From: Sinonovacula constricta
Lineage: Eukaryota > Mollusca > Bivalvia > Cardiida > Solecurtidae
Reading direction: 5' to 3'
Assembly: GCA_007844125.1 (NCBI GenBank)
Contig: CM017564.1
Coordinates: forward strand, 26,398,494 to 26,462,493
DNA: 64,000 nt
The notes under the pieces are model-generated. The model worked only from the letters and a program-made list of their open reading frames with translations, was not told where the DNA came from and did not search any database. The position numbers and the translations under genes were made by a program. The first letter of the stretch is position 1; every line of letters begins with the position of its first letter. Below, piece after piece: positions 46,301-54,327 of the stretch.

Positions 46301-47752
46301 AATACGAAGAACGGTAGTGCATATTAAAGGTGGTATTCGACAGTTGGATCCATTTTTATCTATGCAACCAAATAAGTTATTTTAGCCTAAATAGATTCCG
46401 CGAAATGCTGTTTATTGGTGCCCTACATTCATGCCAATGTAAATCATAACACAACATTCGTCATTAAAAAAAGTGTTTTCCACGCGGTTCAATTAGCTAT
46501 TTTAAAACGAAGAAAGCCCAAATTTCCCCAGAACTTAGAGAAATATAGTGTTACATACATCTGATATAAGCAAACTGTCGGACTCTACTTTTAAATATTT
46601 TGCACGAAGCTGCTATAATGGATCATATTTACATAATGCCTATTGCAAAATTAAAATCGAAGTGTATTTTAGTTTGCCAAAACTGGTTTACATCAAGCAC
46701 TTTTACCAGTTTTCTTAAACTATCGTATATATAAGTATTACTTTCTCTAAAAAAATGATGATTTTAAAGAAATCAAAATTATTTTTAATACATTCACAGT
46801 ATGATTACAGAAAGCACCAAAGGACGCGTGGAACTAATGAAATATGGAGCAAACTATACTACTGCAATATTGATGGAATACCTAAATATCATTTTCATTT
46901 CTTCCTTTTTAGCTTTTGAAAATCCGGATGTCAGTCGCAAACTACAGCTTTAGTAATTTATAATGTTATCTTTTCGAAATCTTAAGAAAGATTAATGTTA
47001 CCAGCCGAGTGAACCAGATTAAATACCATTAAAACTATCCGCGCATATTCGAGGGCAAATAAATACCAAAACATCCATGGGTTTGTCTCGAGATCTGTGT
47101 TGTAAATTGTGTTTTTTCCTTATCGCTCTACAAACGACAAAGCAAACGGTTACAAACCCATGTACATTCCAGTGTCCTCTTTTTTAGTGTTGTCATCCAG
47201 GAACTGGGACAACATGGGTTGTCGTGCTGCCTTAGCCACCCCTTGCAGAACCATCCCGACGGCAATCAGGACAAAGGACGCATTTTGGATCACGTACACT
47301 TTAGGATCGGGTGGTACAGCGTCACTTTCTGTTGAATTTGTAGAATTACTAAATGCAGTCTCCGTTACTGTTTGTGTTTGTAATGTCAAAAAATTGTTTG
47401 AACTGGCAATGAAGTGAGGCATCGAACACAAAATACCAGAAATACCGTAAAGAATTGCACTATAACCAAGAAATCTCGGCACATTTACTCGACTGGCCAG
47501 ATACCCGGCTATGAGAACAAATAAGGAAAATCCAATATCATTGCACGCCATTAAATATCCTGATTTCGTACTGCTGAGTCCAAATTGACGTTCAATGGTG
47601 GTTATTTGTGACGCAATGTATACAGAAAGCGATGACGTCATCAACCCTGAAACACTGTAAAATCCAGTAAACCAATTTATGGTAGCGAAACGGCGCATCC
47701 ATTTAGGGTTGCAGTTTCCCACACCACACCGAAGTTCCATATTACTTGCCAT
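25120..47752 (-). CDS. SLCO: Organic anion transporting polypeptide (SLCO/OATP family), 9 exons, complete
   Basis: Sodium-independent carrier of amphipathic organic anions in the plasma membrane; 12 membrane segments of the MFS fold. Minus-strand exons: 47752-47158, 45433-45347, 44529-44299, 42555-42391, 41711-41525, 33765-33615, 30296-30142, 25796-25732, 25397-25120. Borders are GT-AG, phases chain 1,1,1,1,2,0,2,1, total 1,914 nt, 637 aa, the usual family size. Diagnostic features: [33 protein letters not shown]; the family signature [13 protein letters not shown]; a Kazal-type loop ([20 protein letters not shown], then CTCVPGG); and [19 protein letters not shown] near the C terminus. Start: MASNMELRC is the first ATG after an in-frame stop; an upstream noncoding exon is possible. 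Substrate and subfamily are not decided. The introns (up to 11 kb between the sixth and seventh exons plus neighbours) are loaded with repeats and transposons. Confidence 0.95.
25732..25796 (-). CDS. SLCO: SLCO exon 8 (65-nt exon)
   Basis: Short exon [20 protein letters not shown] then LL, phase 2 in and phase 1 out. It corresponds to the family segment just before IPGP and joins exon 9 in frame as LLGAMIPGPV-type sequence. Confidence 0.88.
25848..28190 (+). repeat. 38-bp minisatellite in SLCO intron 7, subfamily 1
   Basis: About 60 units of the form GTTCGAGTACAACCTGAATA + CGAGGATGGTGTCCATGT, 38 bp with 37-bp variants. Eight near-identical units at about 26000-26285 show recent expansion. 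The rest are diverged, with GAGTACGAGG and AAGTACAACC variants clustered at 27.4-28.0 kb. Confidence 0.97.
28260..30125 (+). repeat. 38-bp minisatellite in SLCO intron 7, subfamilies 2 and 3
   Basis: The same 38-bp period continues with different consensus. 28.26-28.98 kb holds degenerate units including a duplicated block of about 200 bp (TGCGTTAGGCTGATG at 28330 and 28551). 28.98-30.12 kb holds units GAGTATGAGAATGACGTCAA + TGTGTTCGAGTATTACCT, about 20 of them with perfect TGACGTCA. On the transcribed (minus) strand each unit reads CTCAG/GTAATA or GTAGTA, a 5' splice-site-like motif. Confidence 0.96.
30142..30296 (-). CDS. SLCO: SLCO exon 7
   Basis: [20 protein letters not shown] then [18 protein letters not shown]: end of the cysteine-rich loop and next membrane helix. 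The donor CTTCTCAG/GTAACA stands next to the 38-bp minisatellite. Confidence 0.93.
30297..31559. other. SLCO intron 6, part without recognised elements
   Basis: AT-rich intron sequence; no exon-like conserved segment or repeat seen. Confidence 0.5.
31560..32286 (+). pseudogene. Decayed non-LTR retrotransposon reverse transcriptase
   Basis: Broken frames still show RT landmarks in order: [58 protein letters not shown] and a degraded YGDDA in the place of YADD. Frameshifts and stops throughout. The pattern resembles Jockey/CR1-like LINEs. Opposite in sense to the SLCO gene. Confidence 0.75.
32336..32575 (+). repeat. tRNA-derived SINE, family B
   Basis: tRNA head with A-box TAGCTCAGGTGGTAGAGCG and B-box GGTTCAAACCCC, then the body shared with 23868-24136 (CTGACTCATCGGTGTCAG-like block, GGACCGGCCGGG). 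It lies 50 bp after the decayed RT. Confidence 0.85.
32942..33592 (+). repeat. 20-bp tandem array next to the Kazal exon
   Basis: About 32 units of CCCACCCATCCATGCATGTA with C/T variants and some shortened CATC blocks. Since 20 is not a multiple of three, all three forward frames remain open for 270-300 codons and repeat with a 60-bp codon period; this is not a gene. Each unit carries the palindrome CATGCATG or ATGCAT. Confidence 0.96.
33615..33765 (-). CDS. SLCO: SLCO exon 6, Kazal-type domain
   Basis: Encodes [20 protein letters not shown] then [12 protein letters not shown], the cysteine-rich Kazal-like extracellular loop of OATPs. Phase 2 in, phase 0 out. Its donor lies about 22 bp from the 20-bp array at 32942-33592. 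Isolated between 8-kb and 3-kb repeat-filled introns, so automatic gene finders may miss it. Confidence 0.94.
34147..34538 (-). mobile_element. MULE-like MITE, family 1, 392 bp
   Basis: Ends CAATCGGAACTCCTCCGGTA and TATCCGAGGTGTTCCGATTG are inverted repeats. The flanks GGTCAATAA (34138-34146 and 34539-34547) are a perfect 9-bp target duplication. The interior matches 39667-40562 and 44826-45176. No ORF of note. Confidence 0.9.
34548..35875. other. SLCO intron 5, part without recognised elements
   Basis: AT-rich. A B-box-like CCGGGATTCGAACCCTC at about 35291 hints at a worn SINE, too weak to call. Confidence 0.4.
35876..36337 (-). mobile_element. TTAA-type MITE, family 3
   Basis: One end AAGATGGTATCC, the other CTGTTGGATACCACCTTTAA. 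Internal blocks AAAAATAGATTTCGACGTC, GGCACAGACAGGAAATACC and TTTGCAGGACCTTTCAGG are shared with 45543-46055. Confidence 0.75.
37140..39465 (-). mobile_element. 5'-truncated non-LTR retrotransposon (LINE)
   Basis: Minus-strand element with a long RT ORF (37359-39419), a 3' UTR of about 200 bp and a simple-repeat tail (CTGT/CTAT units) at 37142-37168. The in-frame upstream sequence meets a stop near 39465 and no endonuclease domain is found, so the 5' part is missing. It lies in SLCO intron 5 in the same sense as the gene. Confidence 0.85.
37359..39419 (-). CDS. LINE ORF2 fragment: reverse transcriptase plus C-terminal zinc-finger-like region
   Basis: Copies LINE RNA into DNA during retrotransposition. 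About 686 uninterrupted codons. RT motifs in order: [11 protein letters not shown] (residues 53-63), [20 protein letters not shown] (115-134), [14 protein letters not shown] (150-163), [10 protein letters not shown] (184-193, first catalytic Asp), [20 protein letters not shown] (243-262) and YADD (288-291, catalytic pair). Near the end, CLYCFNF followed by [10 protein letters not shown] resembles the cysteine/histidine motif found after many LINE RTs. The frame opens at a TTG; no ATG start is claimed, because this is the remainder of a longer ORF. No stop or frameshift interrupts the RT, so insertion was fairly recent. The clade is not assigned. Confidence 0.93.
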   Translation of the reverse strand: MQWVDYFKSLLYSDTLPATTTVNTEEGINTEYDAILNCDITEVEVINSIKELKSGKAQGIDGIGTEFYKNTCSYISPILHILFNKIFLSANFPCKWSESIIVPVHKSGSTDNPSNYRGISLLNVMYKIFSSILFKRINTWATQFNKIDEAQAGFRRGYSTTDNRLQSMIQKYITKPEGRFYVLYVDFRRAYDGLQHHKLFQTLYDIGIRGRLYNCLVAMYSNLQSRVRISSSQASSAFNCNIGIKQGDLSSTIIFNLYINELCKFFYERGHRGIFVTENIPDITCILYADDVASCADTAIELQRQLDTLADFCQFSGMNINHSKTEIIVFRKSGPLRAYEKWTYMGERVNVTSNYKYMGLIFSSTLSWNTAKEKLAAQAQKSINAIKAFGHNFGKFELVEYFKLFDSMVKPILIYGAEIWGTEVADEIEQIQIHFCKDFLGLRNTTVNNCMVLGECGRLPLSVDYHIKCIKYWCKLLIMQENRYPRNSYIMLKRQDDMGRRNWVSAIKKLSFRFGFGYAWVYQEIGNTSNFIYQFKARLADCMKQNWSSSVNESSRCDTYKQFKSLLELERYLVLDFSFILRKSLARFRCSVHKFAIEVGRHQNVPRNERICLYCFNFIHIRKIEDEYHVFFICPKYENLRQQYLLNWFKGSKTQYNFCNLMKTRSQLKLKKKAVYINEVIKLHEQ
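39667..40562 (+). mobile_element. Composite MULE-like MITE, family 1 (two fused copies)
   Basis: Begins CAATCGGAACAGCTCGG and ends GAGTTCTAATTG, flanked by a perfect 9-bp duplication GTTCGATAG (39658-39666, 40563-40571). Inside, a first copy ends GAGTTCCAATTG at about 40195 and runs directly into a second copy starting at CTCTCGGATGTATGTAGG. A 5' end motif is also duplicated (CAATCGGAACACCTCGG near 39709). Because one target duplication brackets the whole, it probably moved or formed as a unit. Confidence 0.88.
39753..39834 (+). mobile_element. 82-bp family 2 MITE nested in the family 1 element
   Basis: CAAACTCCCCACAGTTATTA at one end and GACGTAATCGCTGTGAGGAG + ATTG at the other. Flanked by exact 9-bp duplications CTCGGATGT (39744-39752, 39835-39843). 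It is an internally deleted version of 53980-54318. Confidence 0.9.
41041..41354 (+). repeat. Dispersed repeat F, copy 1
   Basis: Shares CATTCCGTTACTCTCC, TAATCGCCCGTGGGATATTT, ATCCGATGAAGATTTCAGTC, CCACGCTAAAGAGTATGG and CATAAACCCACGG in the same order with 62201-62472. ATTCCGTT at one end and its complement AACGGAAT at the other suggest short terminal inverted repeats. It lies in SLCO intron 5. Confidence 0.8.
41525..41711 (-). CDS. SLCO: SLCO exon 5
   Basis: [14 protein letters not shown] then a helix and [16 protein letters not shown] leading into the extracellular loop. The donor GTGGGT gives phase 2, matching the next exon; a GTTCTA site a few bases on would break the frame with it. 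Confidence 0.88.
41712..42390. other. SLCO intron 4, nothing recognised
   Basis: AT-rich intron with no repeat matching elsewhere in the window. Confidence 0.5.
42391..42555 (-). CDS. SLCO: SLCO exon 4
   Basis: Membrane helices around [19 protein letters not shown] and the [16 protein letters not shown] loop typical of OATPs (xPKYxE). Confidence 0.92.
42586..43037 (+). mobile_element. TTAA-type MITE, family 3
   Basis: Starts TTAAAGGTGATTTCCGAC and ends AACTGTCGGATATCACCTTT + AA; inverted ends with TTAA on both sides. The interior has ATCTATTTTTAGCA and GACGTC blocks as in the sister copies. Confidence 0.85.
43553..43635 (+). mobile_element. 83-bp minimal MULE-like MITE, family 1
   Basis: Almost only the two inverted ends: CAATCGGAACTTCTCGGG and CCCGAGGAGTTCCGATTG, with about 35 bp between. 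Exact 10-bp target duplication CGTTATCACT at 43543-43552 and 43636-43645. Confidence 0.92.
44299..44529 (-). CDS. SLCO: SLCO exon 3 with OATP signature
   Basis: Holds [13 protein letters not shown], matching the OATP signature D-x-R-W-[IV]-G-A-W-W-x-G-[FL]-L, then a helix and a charged cytosolic loop ([17 protein letters not shown]). Confidence 0.96.
44826..45176 (+). mobile_element. MULE-like MITE, family 1, 351 bp
   Basis: Ends CAATCGGAACACCTCGG and CCCGAAGAGTTCCGACTG. The flanks GCCACGAGGA and GCCACGAAGA (10 bp, one mismatch) form the target duplication. It lies in SLCO intron 2. Confidence 0.9.
45347..45433 (-). CDS. SLCO: SLCO exon 2
   Basis: 87-nt exon, [20 protein letters not shown] then FSQIYVTLE; one glycine-rich membrane helix. 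Phase 1 on both sides. Confidence 0.92.
45543..46055 (-). mobile_element. TTAA-type MITE, family 3, 513 bp
   Basis: Starts TTAAAGGTGGTATCGAACGG and ends GGATTATACCACCTTAA. Internal AAAAATAGATATTGACGTC, AGGAAATACCTGTTTGCAA and TTTTGCAGGACC blocks. Confidence 0.85.
46324..46594 (+). mobile_element. TTAA-type MITE, family 3, shortened (271 bp)
   Basis: TTAAAGGTGGTATTCGACAG at one end, CAAACTGTCGGACTCTACTT + TTAA at the other. Internally deleted. It sits in SLCO intron 1, 270 bp from the previous copy. Confidence 0.82.
47158..47752 (-). CDS. SLCO: SLCO exon 1 (first transmembrane bundle)
   Basis: Codes residues 1-198: cytosolic N terminus ([10 protein letters not shown]), the first membrane helices, [15 protein letters not shown], and an extracellular loop with two NST sequons. 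Ends in the [13 protein letters not shown] signature at a GTTTGT donor, phase 1. Confidence 0.93.
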
Positions 47753-48200
47753 GACAGTCGACAATGCCCTCTGATTCACAAAACCACTTTCCTGACAAAA
47801 CCACTTTCCTGACAATGTCTAGAAATGGTGATTTTAATACACGAATGAAGAAACAAACAACTTTTAAGCGGGGAAAAAACACGTGCAAAATCCACGATAT
47901 ATACAGACGACTTAAATGATATTAAAATCCATATATAGATATATATATAGGCATAGATATTAACTTGGTTTTGTAACCTGACCCCCTTGTAAACAGCGGT
48001 ATCATTTACTACACCGATAAGACGGGTAGAGAGCAGGGTAAGTCAGCTTGAGTGTGACGTTTTGTAGGAAATTTCTTCGGGTACTCATGTATTTTACATA
48101 TGTTCAGGGGCGGATCCAAAAATGTGTGTGGGGATGTGGGGGTGGGTGGGGGGTATGAATGAAGATCCATTCAACTTTATCGCAGTACATACTAGAAATA
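47753..48200 (-). promoter_or_regulatory. SLCO: Upstream region of SLCO
   Basis: The stretch 5' of the start codon has an in-frame TAG shortly upstream and a short duplicated 17-bp block (AAACCACTTTCCTGAC). No TATA box or CpG-rich core could be assigned; an upstream noncoding exon is possible. Confidence 0.25.
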
Positions 48201-48228
48201 TATATACAAAATAATGGACCCTAACTTC

Positions 48229-48560
48229 GACCTAAGCAGTCAACAGACAAAATTTACTTTAAAGATGGTGGATTGGACCAAATTATTTTTGACGTCGGTG
48301 TCTTTTTTTAGCAGAGATCACATGTAAGCTTTTAAAGATGGTATCCTAGAGTTTGCCTATATCAAAGTCACGTAACAACGCCTTACCACTGTTTTGGGGA
48401 ATAAGGGCATCATTTCTGCATAAACTCATACCTCATATAAGAAAATATCTATAATTATGCACGTATGTCTTTTCACAACTCTACTCTTTTACCTGGTTAG
48501 CGGTGGTGGTGGTGGGGCTGGGGGGAGGCATCCCCCCCCCCCCCCGGATCCATCCTTGCA
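48229..48560 (-). repeat. Dispersed repeat G, interrupted copy
   Basis: The blocks CTAAGCAGTCAACAGAC and CTACTCTTTTACCTGGTT are present in reverse orientation at 60520-60680, where they lie close together. Here about 200 bp containing family 3 MITE end sequence (TTAAAGATGGTATCC at 48332) separates them. A C-homopolymer lies at 48532-48545. Confidence 0.65.
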
Positions 48561-48627
48561 TATGTTATCATTTATTCGTTTTTGGATTGTGCTACAGAAT
48601 TAGTAGGCCCCCTACACCGATTGTCAT

Positions 48628-49102
48628 TTAAAAGTGGGTCCGACAGTTTGCCGATATCTAATACATGTAACAACGTAATACTCTTGTTCTGGGGGAATTT
48701 ATTGCATAATTCTTGCATAAACTTATACTTTATTTCAGGTAAGGGGTGTTGATAACATTCCCCTCAGATGTAAGATAGTAAAAGTCATGAAATATGTCGC
48801 TTTAAATACCCATTATATCCAAATCTATAAATAAACTAGAGTGATCTCTGCTAAAAATAGATATCGACGTCAGAACGGATTACCCGGATAATATATAAAG
48901 TGATCTCAAATCTTAAACGTAAGTTGCCTCGTGTTTTTTTAAGTTCATAAAATAACTGTCTATGCAGCATGGCTCAGATAGGAAATACTTGTTTGCAATG
49001 ATGAGTGGGGGATTTATGCGTTGCTGTTCAGAGAGATCTAGTGCACCAATGAACAGCATTTTGCAGGACCTTTACAGGTAACACAAACTTTTAAGGTTAT
49101 TT

Positions 49103-49137
<35 letters not shown>

Positions 49138-49195
49138 TTGGCAGGTGGGGGGACGGGATGGGGTCCAAACTGGGGGACATCACCTTTATTATAAA
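48628..49195 (-). mobile_element. TTAA-type MITE, family 3, with a TTTA microsatellite inside
   Basis: Starts TTAAAAGTGGGTCCGACAG and ends CATCACCTTTATT. Shares AAAAATAGATATCGACGTC, AGGAAATACTTGTTTGCAA and TTTTGCAGGACC with the other copies. A (TTTA)n run at 49099-49139 sits inside. Confidence 0.8.
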
Positions 49196-49454
49196 TTTTG
49201 TAAGGAAATAAATCTTGTATGTGCGGAAGGTGTACCTTTGATTACAGTTACCTGCGTTTCATACTTTGTTTGTTGTTCAGTTTGTTAGTATATAATATAT
49301 GTACATATGACAATACAAATGTCCACACCTTTTTTATCTAGCCATTAATTCAACCAATCAATTAACATGTTTGATTTGTTTATGTCTTTTGTTTCCAAAT
49401 TTGTTGGTTAGGGAATACTTTTAAACTTGTTAATGTTTCTTTATTGCAATCTAT

Positions 49455-49700
49455 TTTAGGCCCGTATTCACCAAACTGTCTTAAGCCCAATTCATTACTT
49501 AAGCACAAGTCAAAATGTTTATACCAGTAAAAATAAGTATTTAGGAAGTTACAACGTGGTTTTAAGCTGAAAGAAGCAAAGTTAAAGTGTTATGCAAAAA
49601 TACAGACATGTAGCTAAATACATAATTTAGATATTGTGCATTGAAATCCATGACTTAATCAATTCTTACTTATGAATTGTTGGTGATTACGACCCTAAAT
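49455..49700 (+). repeat. Dispersed element E, intact copy
   Basis: From GGCCCGTATTCACCAAACTG to GATTACGACCC. It matches the split copy at 549-935 in order along its length, which defines the element. Confidence 0.78.
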
Positions 49701-49800
49701 TTTTGAGAGGAGAAATGTTCACTTGTCCAGAACAAGTGAATTTTGCATAATTTTAGCTTATATAATTATGTCTTTGAAGGAATCCTCTATAACACAAATG

Positions 49801-50746
49801 TTCATTTTCCATGATTTATAGTGTCCATAAGCCTACTGTTCATTTTCCATGATATATAGTGTCCATAAGCCTACTGTTCATTTTCCATTATATATAGTGT
49901 CCATAAGCCTACTGTTAATTTTTCATTATATATAGTGTCCATAAACCTTCTGTTCATTCTCCATTATATATCGTGTCCATAAGCCTACTGTGAATTTTCC
50001 ATAATATAAAGTGTCCATAAGCCTACTGTTCATTTTCCATGATATAAAGTGTCCATAAACCTACTGTTCATTTTCCATGATATATAGTGTCCATAAGCCT
50101 ACTGCTCATTTTCCATGATATATAGTGTCCATAAGCCTACTGTTCATTTTCCATGATATATAGTGTCCATAAGCCTACTGCTCATTTTCCATGATATATA
50201 GTGTCCATAAGCCTACTGTTCATTTCCATGATATATAGTGTCCATAAGCCTGCTGCTCATTTTCCATGATATATAGTGTCCATAAGCCTACTGTTAATTT
50301 TCCATGATATATAGTGTCCATAAGCCTACTGTTAATTTTCCATGATATATAGTGTCCATAAGCCTACTGTTAATTTTCCATGATATATAGTGTCCATAAG
50401 CCTACTGTTCATTTTCCATGATATATCGTGTCCATAAGCCTACTGTTCATTTTCCATGATATATAGTGTCCATAAGCCTACTGTTCATTTTCCATGATAT
50501 ATAGTGTCCATAAGCCTACTGTTCATTTTCCATGATATATAGTGTCCATAAGCCTACTGTTCATTTTCCATTATATATAGTGTCCATAAGCCTACTGTTA
50601 ATTTTCCATGATATATCGTGTCCATAAGCCTACTGTTCATTTTCCATTATATATAGTGTCCATAAGCCTACTGTTCATTTTCCATGATATATAGTGTCCA
50701 TAAGCCTACTGTTTATTTTCCATTATATAAAGTGTCCATAAGCCTA
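49801..50746 (+). repeat. 38-bp tandem array upstream of SLCO, about 25 copies
   Basis: Units GTCCATAAGCCTACTGTTCA + TTTTCCATGATATATAGT, spacing 38 bp (for example 49823, 49861). Mostly 1-3 substitutions per unit. Same period as the SLCO intron 7 array but unrelated sequence. Confidence 0.96.
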
Positions 50747-51090
50747 ACTCCAAGCAAATCATAAAATATAAATGTTATAATAATTGTAATAAACGAGGTA
50801 TTTGATGGAATTACGTGATAACCTCACGTCAAACGGTTGTTTGCATAATTAATCAGTAACCAGTTCTATCTGACCTGATTTATTTACACACAACATCGTT
50901 TTCCTTTTGCTATTATAATCTATGTGCGCTTGTTGGGAACAAAAACCCACTATTTACATACACCTGAGCCTGTACATGTACAAATAAAGGCAATATATTA
51001 TGCAATATTTTATAAAATATGTTCAGAAGAACTTACACACATCTTATTATGAAGAAATGGTTAGGATCAACCCTTCACAAATATAGAAAA

Positions 51091-52303
51091 GGTAAATAAG
51101 AAAAGGTCCTATCAAAATTTCAACAGATATTTAAATTTTATCTACCTGTAGACAAAGGCAAACAAGGTAAATGTAAATGTGACAAAAACACAGAGAAGAG
51201 ACATAACACACAAAAAGAAAAAACATCAGTTACCGCCTTGGAACGGTCAGTCGGCAAAAGGACCGACTAGGGTGCTTAAACCTTGTTTGTGGAGCGCTCC
51301 AACCTCGCACTTCCTGAAGATTTTTCTATCGAACAGTGTAAATAAAAATATCCCGTCTTTGAAGTGAAACAAATAACAGTAAGCACCTGCATCGGGAGTT
51401 AAAACAGATACAATGAACTTATGTACATACATAATAACTAGTAATAAAATAAACTATCAACATATGTACAGTATGTACAGTAGATAGAAGCCTCGGCCAC
51501 CTAAATATTCCAAATGAGAGAGTAGATTCAAATAAAATTAAACAGAAAAAGCGCTCATATATAATAAGAACAATATAATGACGTCATACAATGCCATGAC
51601 GTCATATGCCAAAAGTGTCAACCTTGAGATGTAAAAAATACGAAAGAAATCATCGAATTTTAGAAAACAACCCAAATCAACAAAATAAAATGTAGTATTG
51701 TTAAAGACTTAATACGTATTAAAAAACTTATCATACAATCCGCAGTTGGCATATTATATATAATAAAGGTACCAACAATTATATATAGATAGTAGTTATA
51801 TTTACTGTGCAATCTTACGTAAAGGGTATGGAGACTGCTCAAGTTGCCCCACCTATATAGGGCACGACTGGAGAGATGAAGAGACAAGAAATCCAACAGT
51901 AACTGTCCGATTATGGCTTTAAGACACTGTTTTCATATAGTCTCAGCTACCTTTCCAGTCATCGTGTAATTTAAAAACAATGCAAGTTCTTGACTGCAAC
52001 AATGCAGTACAACGAATGATTCCCGGGTCGTAACCGTCTGCAATACACTGTTTGTTTGCTAGAAAAACCTGCAGGAAGTGCGAGGTTGGAGCGCTCCACA
52101 AACCAGGTTTAAGCACCCCAGTTGGCCCTTTTGCAGACTGACCGTTCCAAGGCGGTGACTGATGGTTTTTCTTTATGTGTGTTATGTCTCGTCTCTGTGT
52201 TTGTTTGTTTTTCACATTTGCATTTACCTTGTTTGCCTTTGTCTACTGGTGGATAAAATTTATATATCTGTTGGAGTTTTGATAGGACCTTTTCTTATTT
52301 ACC
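51091..52303. mobile_element. Element with approx. 240-bp terminal inverted repeats
   Basis: Arms 51091-51328 and 52060-52303 are reverse complements over most of their length (GGTAAATAAGAAAAGGTCCT at the outer left, its complement at the outer right; GGAGCGCTCCA near the inner ends). The flanks TATAGAAAA and TATTGTAAA match 7 of 9. Long inverted ends plus about 9-bp flanks suggest a non-autonomous Mutator-like element. The interior shows no transposase. Confidence 0.85.
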
Positions 52304-52435
52304 TATTGTAAAGTGGTCACTTAAATGTGATTGAAAATTTATACGAGCGATTTATTAATTTGCATTCTGCTAGCTTACGATTTATGGTGTATATTGTTAA
52401 TGACATTTTACAGCCTATATAAAATATGCCTCTAA

Positions 52436-52700
52436 CAGGTTTGTGTTTATTTGTTTGTTTGTTTTTTAAATACATTGCAGCGACCATGTGTGATCATTAT
52501 AGCAATGTCCAGTTTTTTGGTGGAGGAAGACCCTTGACACATGTCTAGATAAAACCACAGGCGCACCGCAAGTCAGCTGGAAGACCTCACATTAAGTCCT
52601 TCGCCCCAAAAGGGATTTGAACCCACGCGGTGAGATGCTTAGCAGTCAAAGGTGTTACAAATCGGCGACCCTACAACTAATCGCCACGGGCGCCCCTGCC
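52436..52700 (-). repeat. tRNA-derived SINE, family C
   Basis: Minus-strand copy with B-box GGGTTCAAATCCC and the body seen at 8398-8560 and 15598-15812; ends in a GTTTG-rich stretch. Confidence 0.8.
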
Positions 52701-53029
52701 CTCTAATGTCCCCATCCCCTTTTTAGGGGTGGGGGTGGGGTTAGGGGTGGATAAAGACGGTTGTCCGTTGTCCGCAAACGTGACCAGCATGTGCTAAGAA
52801 CATTTTAGCATTTCTTGTCGATTACGCCTACATAATATTTAGTGCACTGTTGAATCTTATAGAGTTATATCAAATAAAATGATGAAATGGGATATAACAA
52901 GCTGTTAAAGTTAAAATAACAAATAAACATGTATATGTTTTAACATATTATGACATGGACAACGCAGACACAGACGCTAACTATTTCTGTATAACAAATA
53001 TGTTTATGTTTATCGTTCTGCCAACAGTA

Positions 53030-53292
53030 TTTCAGTTATCTGGAGACGGTGTCCACTTGAAGCAAATATAGTGCGGTCTTCACTGTGTATGGCATGCCGT
53101 GAACACCTGGCATGACACCACACCCAGTCACATTATCCTACACCAGGCTAACCAGTCGTGGAACTACTCGTATATTTGCTAGAACGTTAGCAAGAGAGCT
53201 ATACCACTACCATTTTTTACGACTTTGGTATGTCGCGGCACGGGGCCTCCCGTACCTAAAGCCGACGCTCCACCGAATGAGCTACCAGGTCT
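53030..53292 (-). repeat. tRNA-related SINE, family A, near complete
   Basis: Minus strand: head ACCTGGTAGCTCATTCGGTG, then CATACCAAAGTCGT, GGTAGTGGTATAGCTCTC, and the tail CACTTGAAGC...GTCTCCAGATAACTG. It aligns with 63668-63865 for the head and body and with 702-862 for the tail. Confidence 0.85.
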
Positions 53293-53979
53293 GGAATAAA
53301 ACAAATAAAATAATAAGAAATGAATCATTCAGATCAAAAAGATTGCACTGGAAATTCCACAGGGGAAGGTCATGGGATCAGCGCATTCCCCACTCTTCAT
53401 GTTACAGCATATCAACACCTTGTGTTTAAAAATTGGAGCTTCAAGATTTCGTGCTTTTGGTTTGTGTGTGTGATCTACAACTTATCTTTGCAACAGTCGC
53501 CATAACTAGCGGTGTCTAGATATTGTCCTTTTAAGATTTACTTCACATTGTCTGTGCTTCATATACATTTCTGAATGGGAATAAGCTTACAAGAAAATGC
53601 ATGAAATGAAATATTGAATTGCATCACTTGTTTATTACTGTGTAAGAAACGAGGCTGGTGTAATTTAAGCTAGTGCCTTCCAAATAATCATTTTATGTAC
53701 TGTTTAGTCGCATTGACGTGTACTGTCATCGCATTGACGTGTACAAGTCAGCGAGCGTACTTGCATAATTTTGTAGCAATATTTTAGTCTCTGATATAAG
53801 GGGAACAACACATGCTAACTCCGTTACCCCACACCCCACCCCCTCGCCCTATGCACCAGGTACTCATTAGAATCGTCTTTGTAAGATAATGTCATTTCAA
53901 TGAATAAAACAGCAAATTTGGTTTGGTTGAGAGTTCATGGTTATATGGCAACACAAAACCAGATGTACTCCTCCTGTCC
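53293..53979. other. Intergenic, nothing recognised
   Basis: No gene or repeat could be supported. Confidence 0.45.
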
Positions 53980-54318
53980 CAAACTCCCCGCAGTGATTAC
54001 TTCCCTTGACAGTACATTATATCACTGCCACCAGCAAGTTTTTCGCCCAAATACAGGCGGATAGTTATTTTTTTATTGTTTTTTTTTCTGGACTTATCTC
54101 CTCAAAATGTAGTATCTTTCCTTTAAAAATATTAATTTATCATATTAAAAATAAAAAGTAACTAAAATTATGAAAAAAATATGAAATTATGAAAGTCAAA
54201 TTTCAAAGTTCATGGAGGCCGCCATGTTTACTTCACGTGATACTCTATCGTCACGTGATCCTTGCTGGGGGCAGAGATTAAAGAAGCAACGCGTGACGTA
54301 ATCGCTGTGAGGAGATTG
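53980..54318 (+). mobile_element. MULE-like MITE, family 2, 339 bp
   Basis: Imperfect inverted ends: CAAACTCCCCGCAGTGATTA on the left and, read inward from the right, CAATCTCCTCACAGCGATTA. Exact 9-bp target duplication CTCCTGTCC at 53971-53979 and 54319-54327. The ends match the nested 82-bp copy at 39753-39834. Confidence 0.9.
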
Positions 54319-54327
54319 CTCCTGTCC

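Noticed and set aside
47753..47815. Extending the SLCO N terminus upstream of the chosen ATG
   Set aside because: The extra 21 codons would need a TTG start; an in-frame TAG lies just before, and the family resemblance starts after the chosen ATG.
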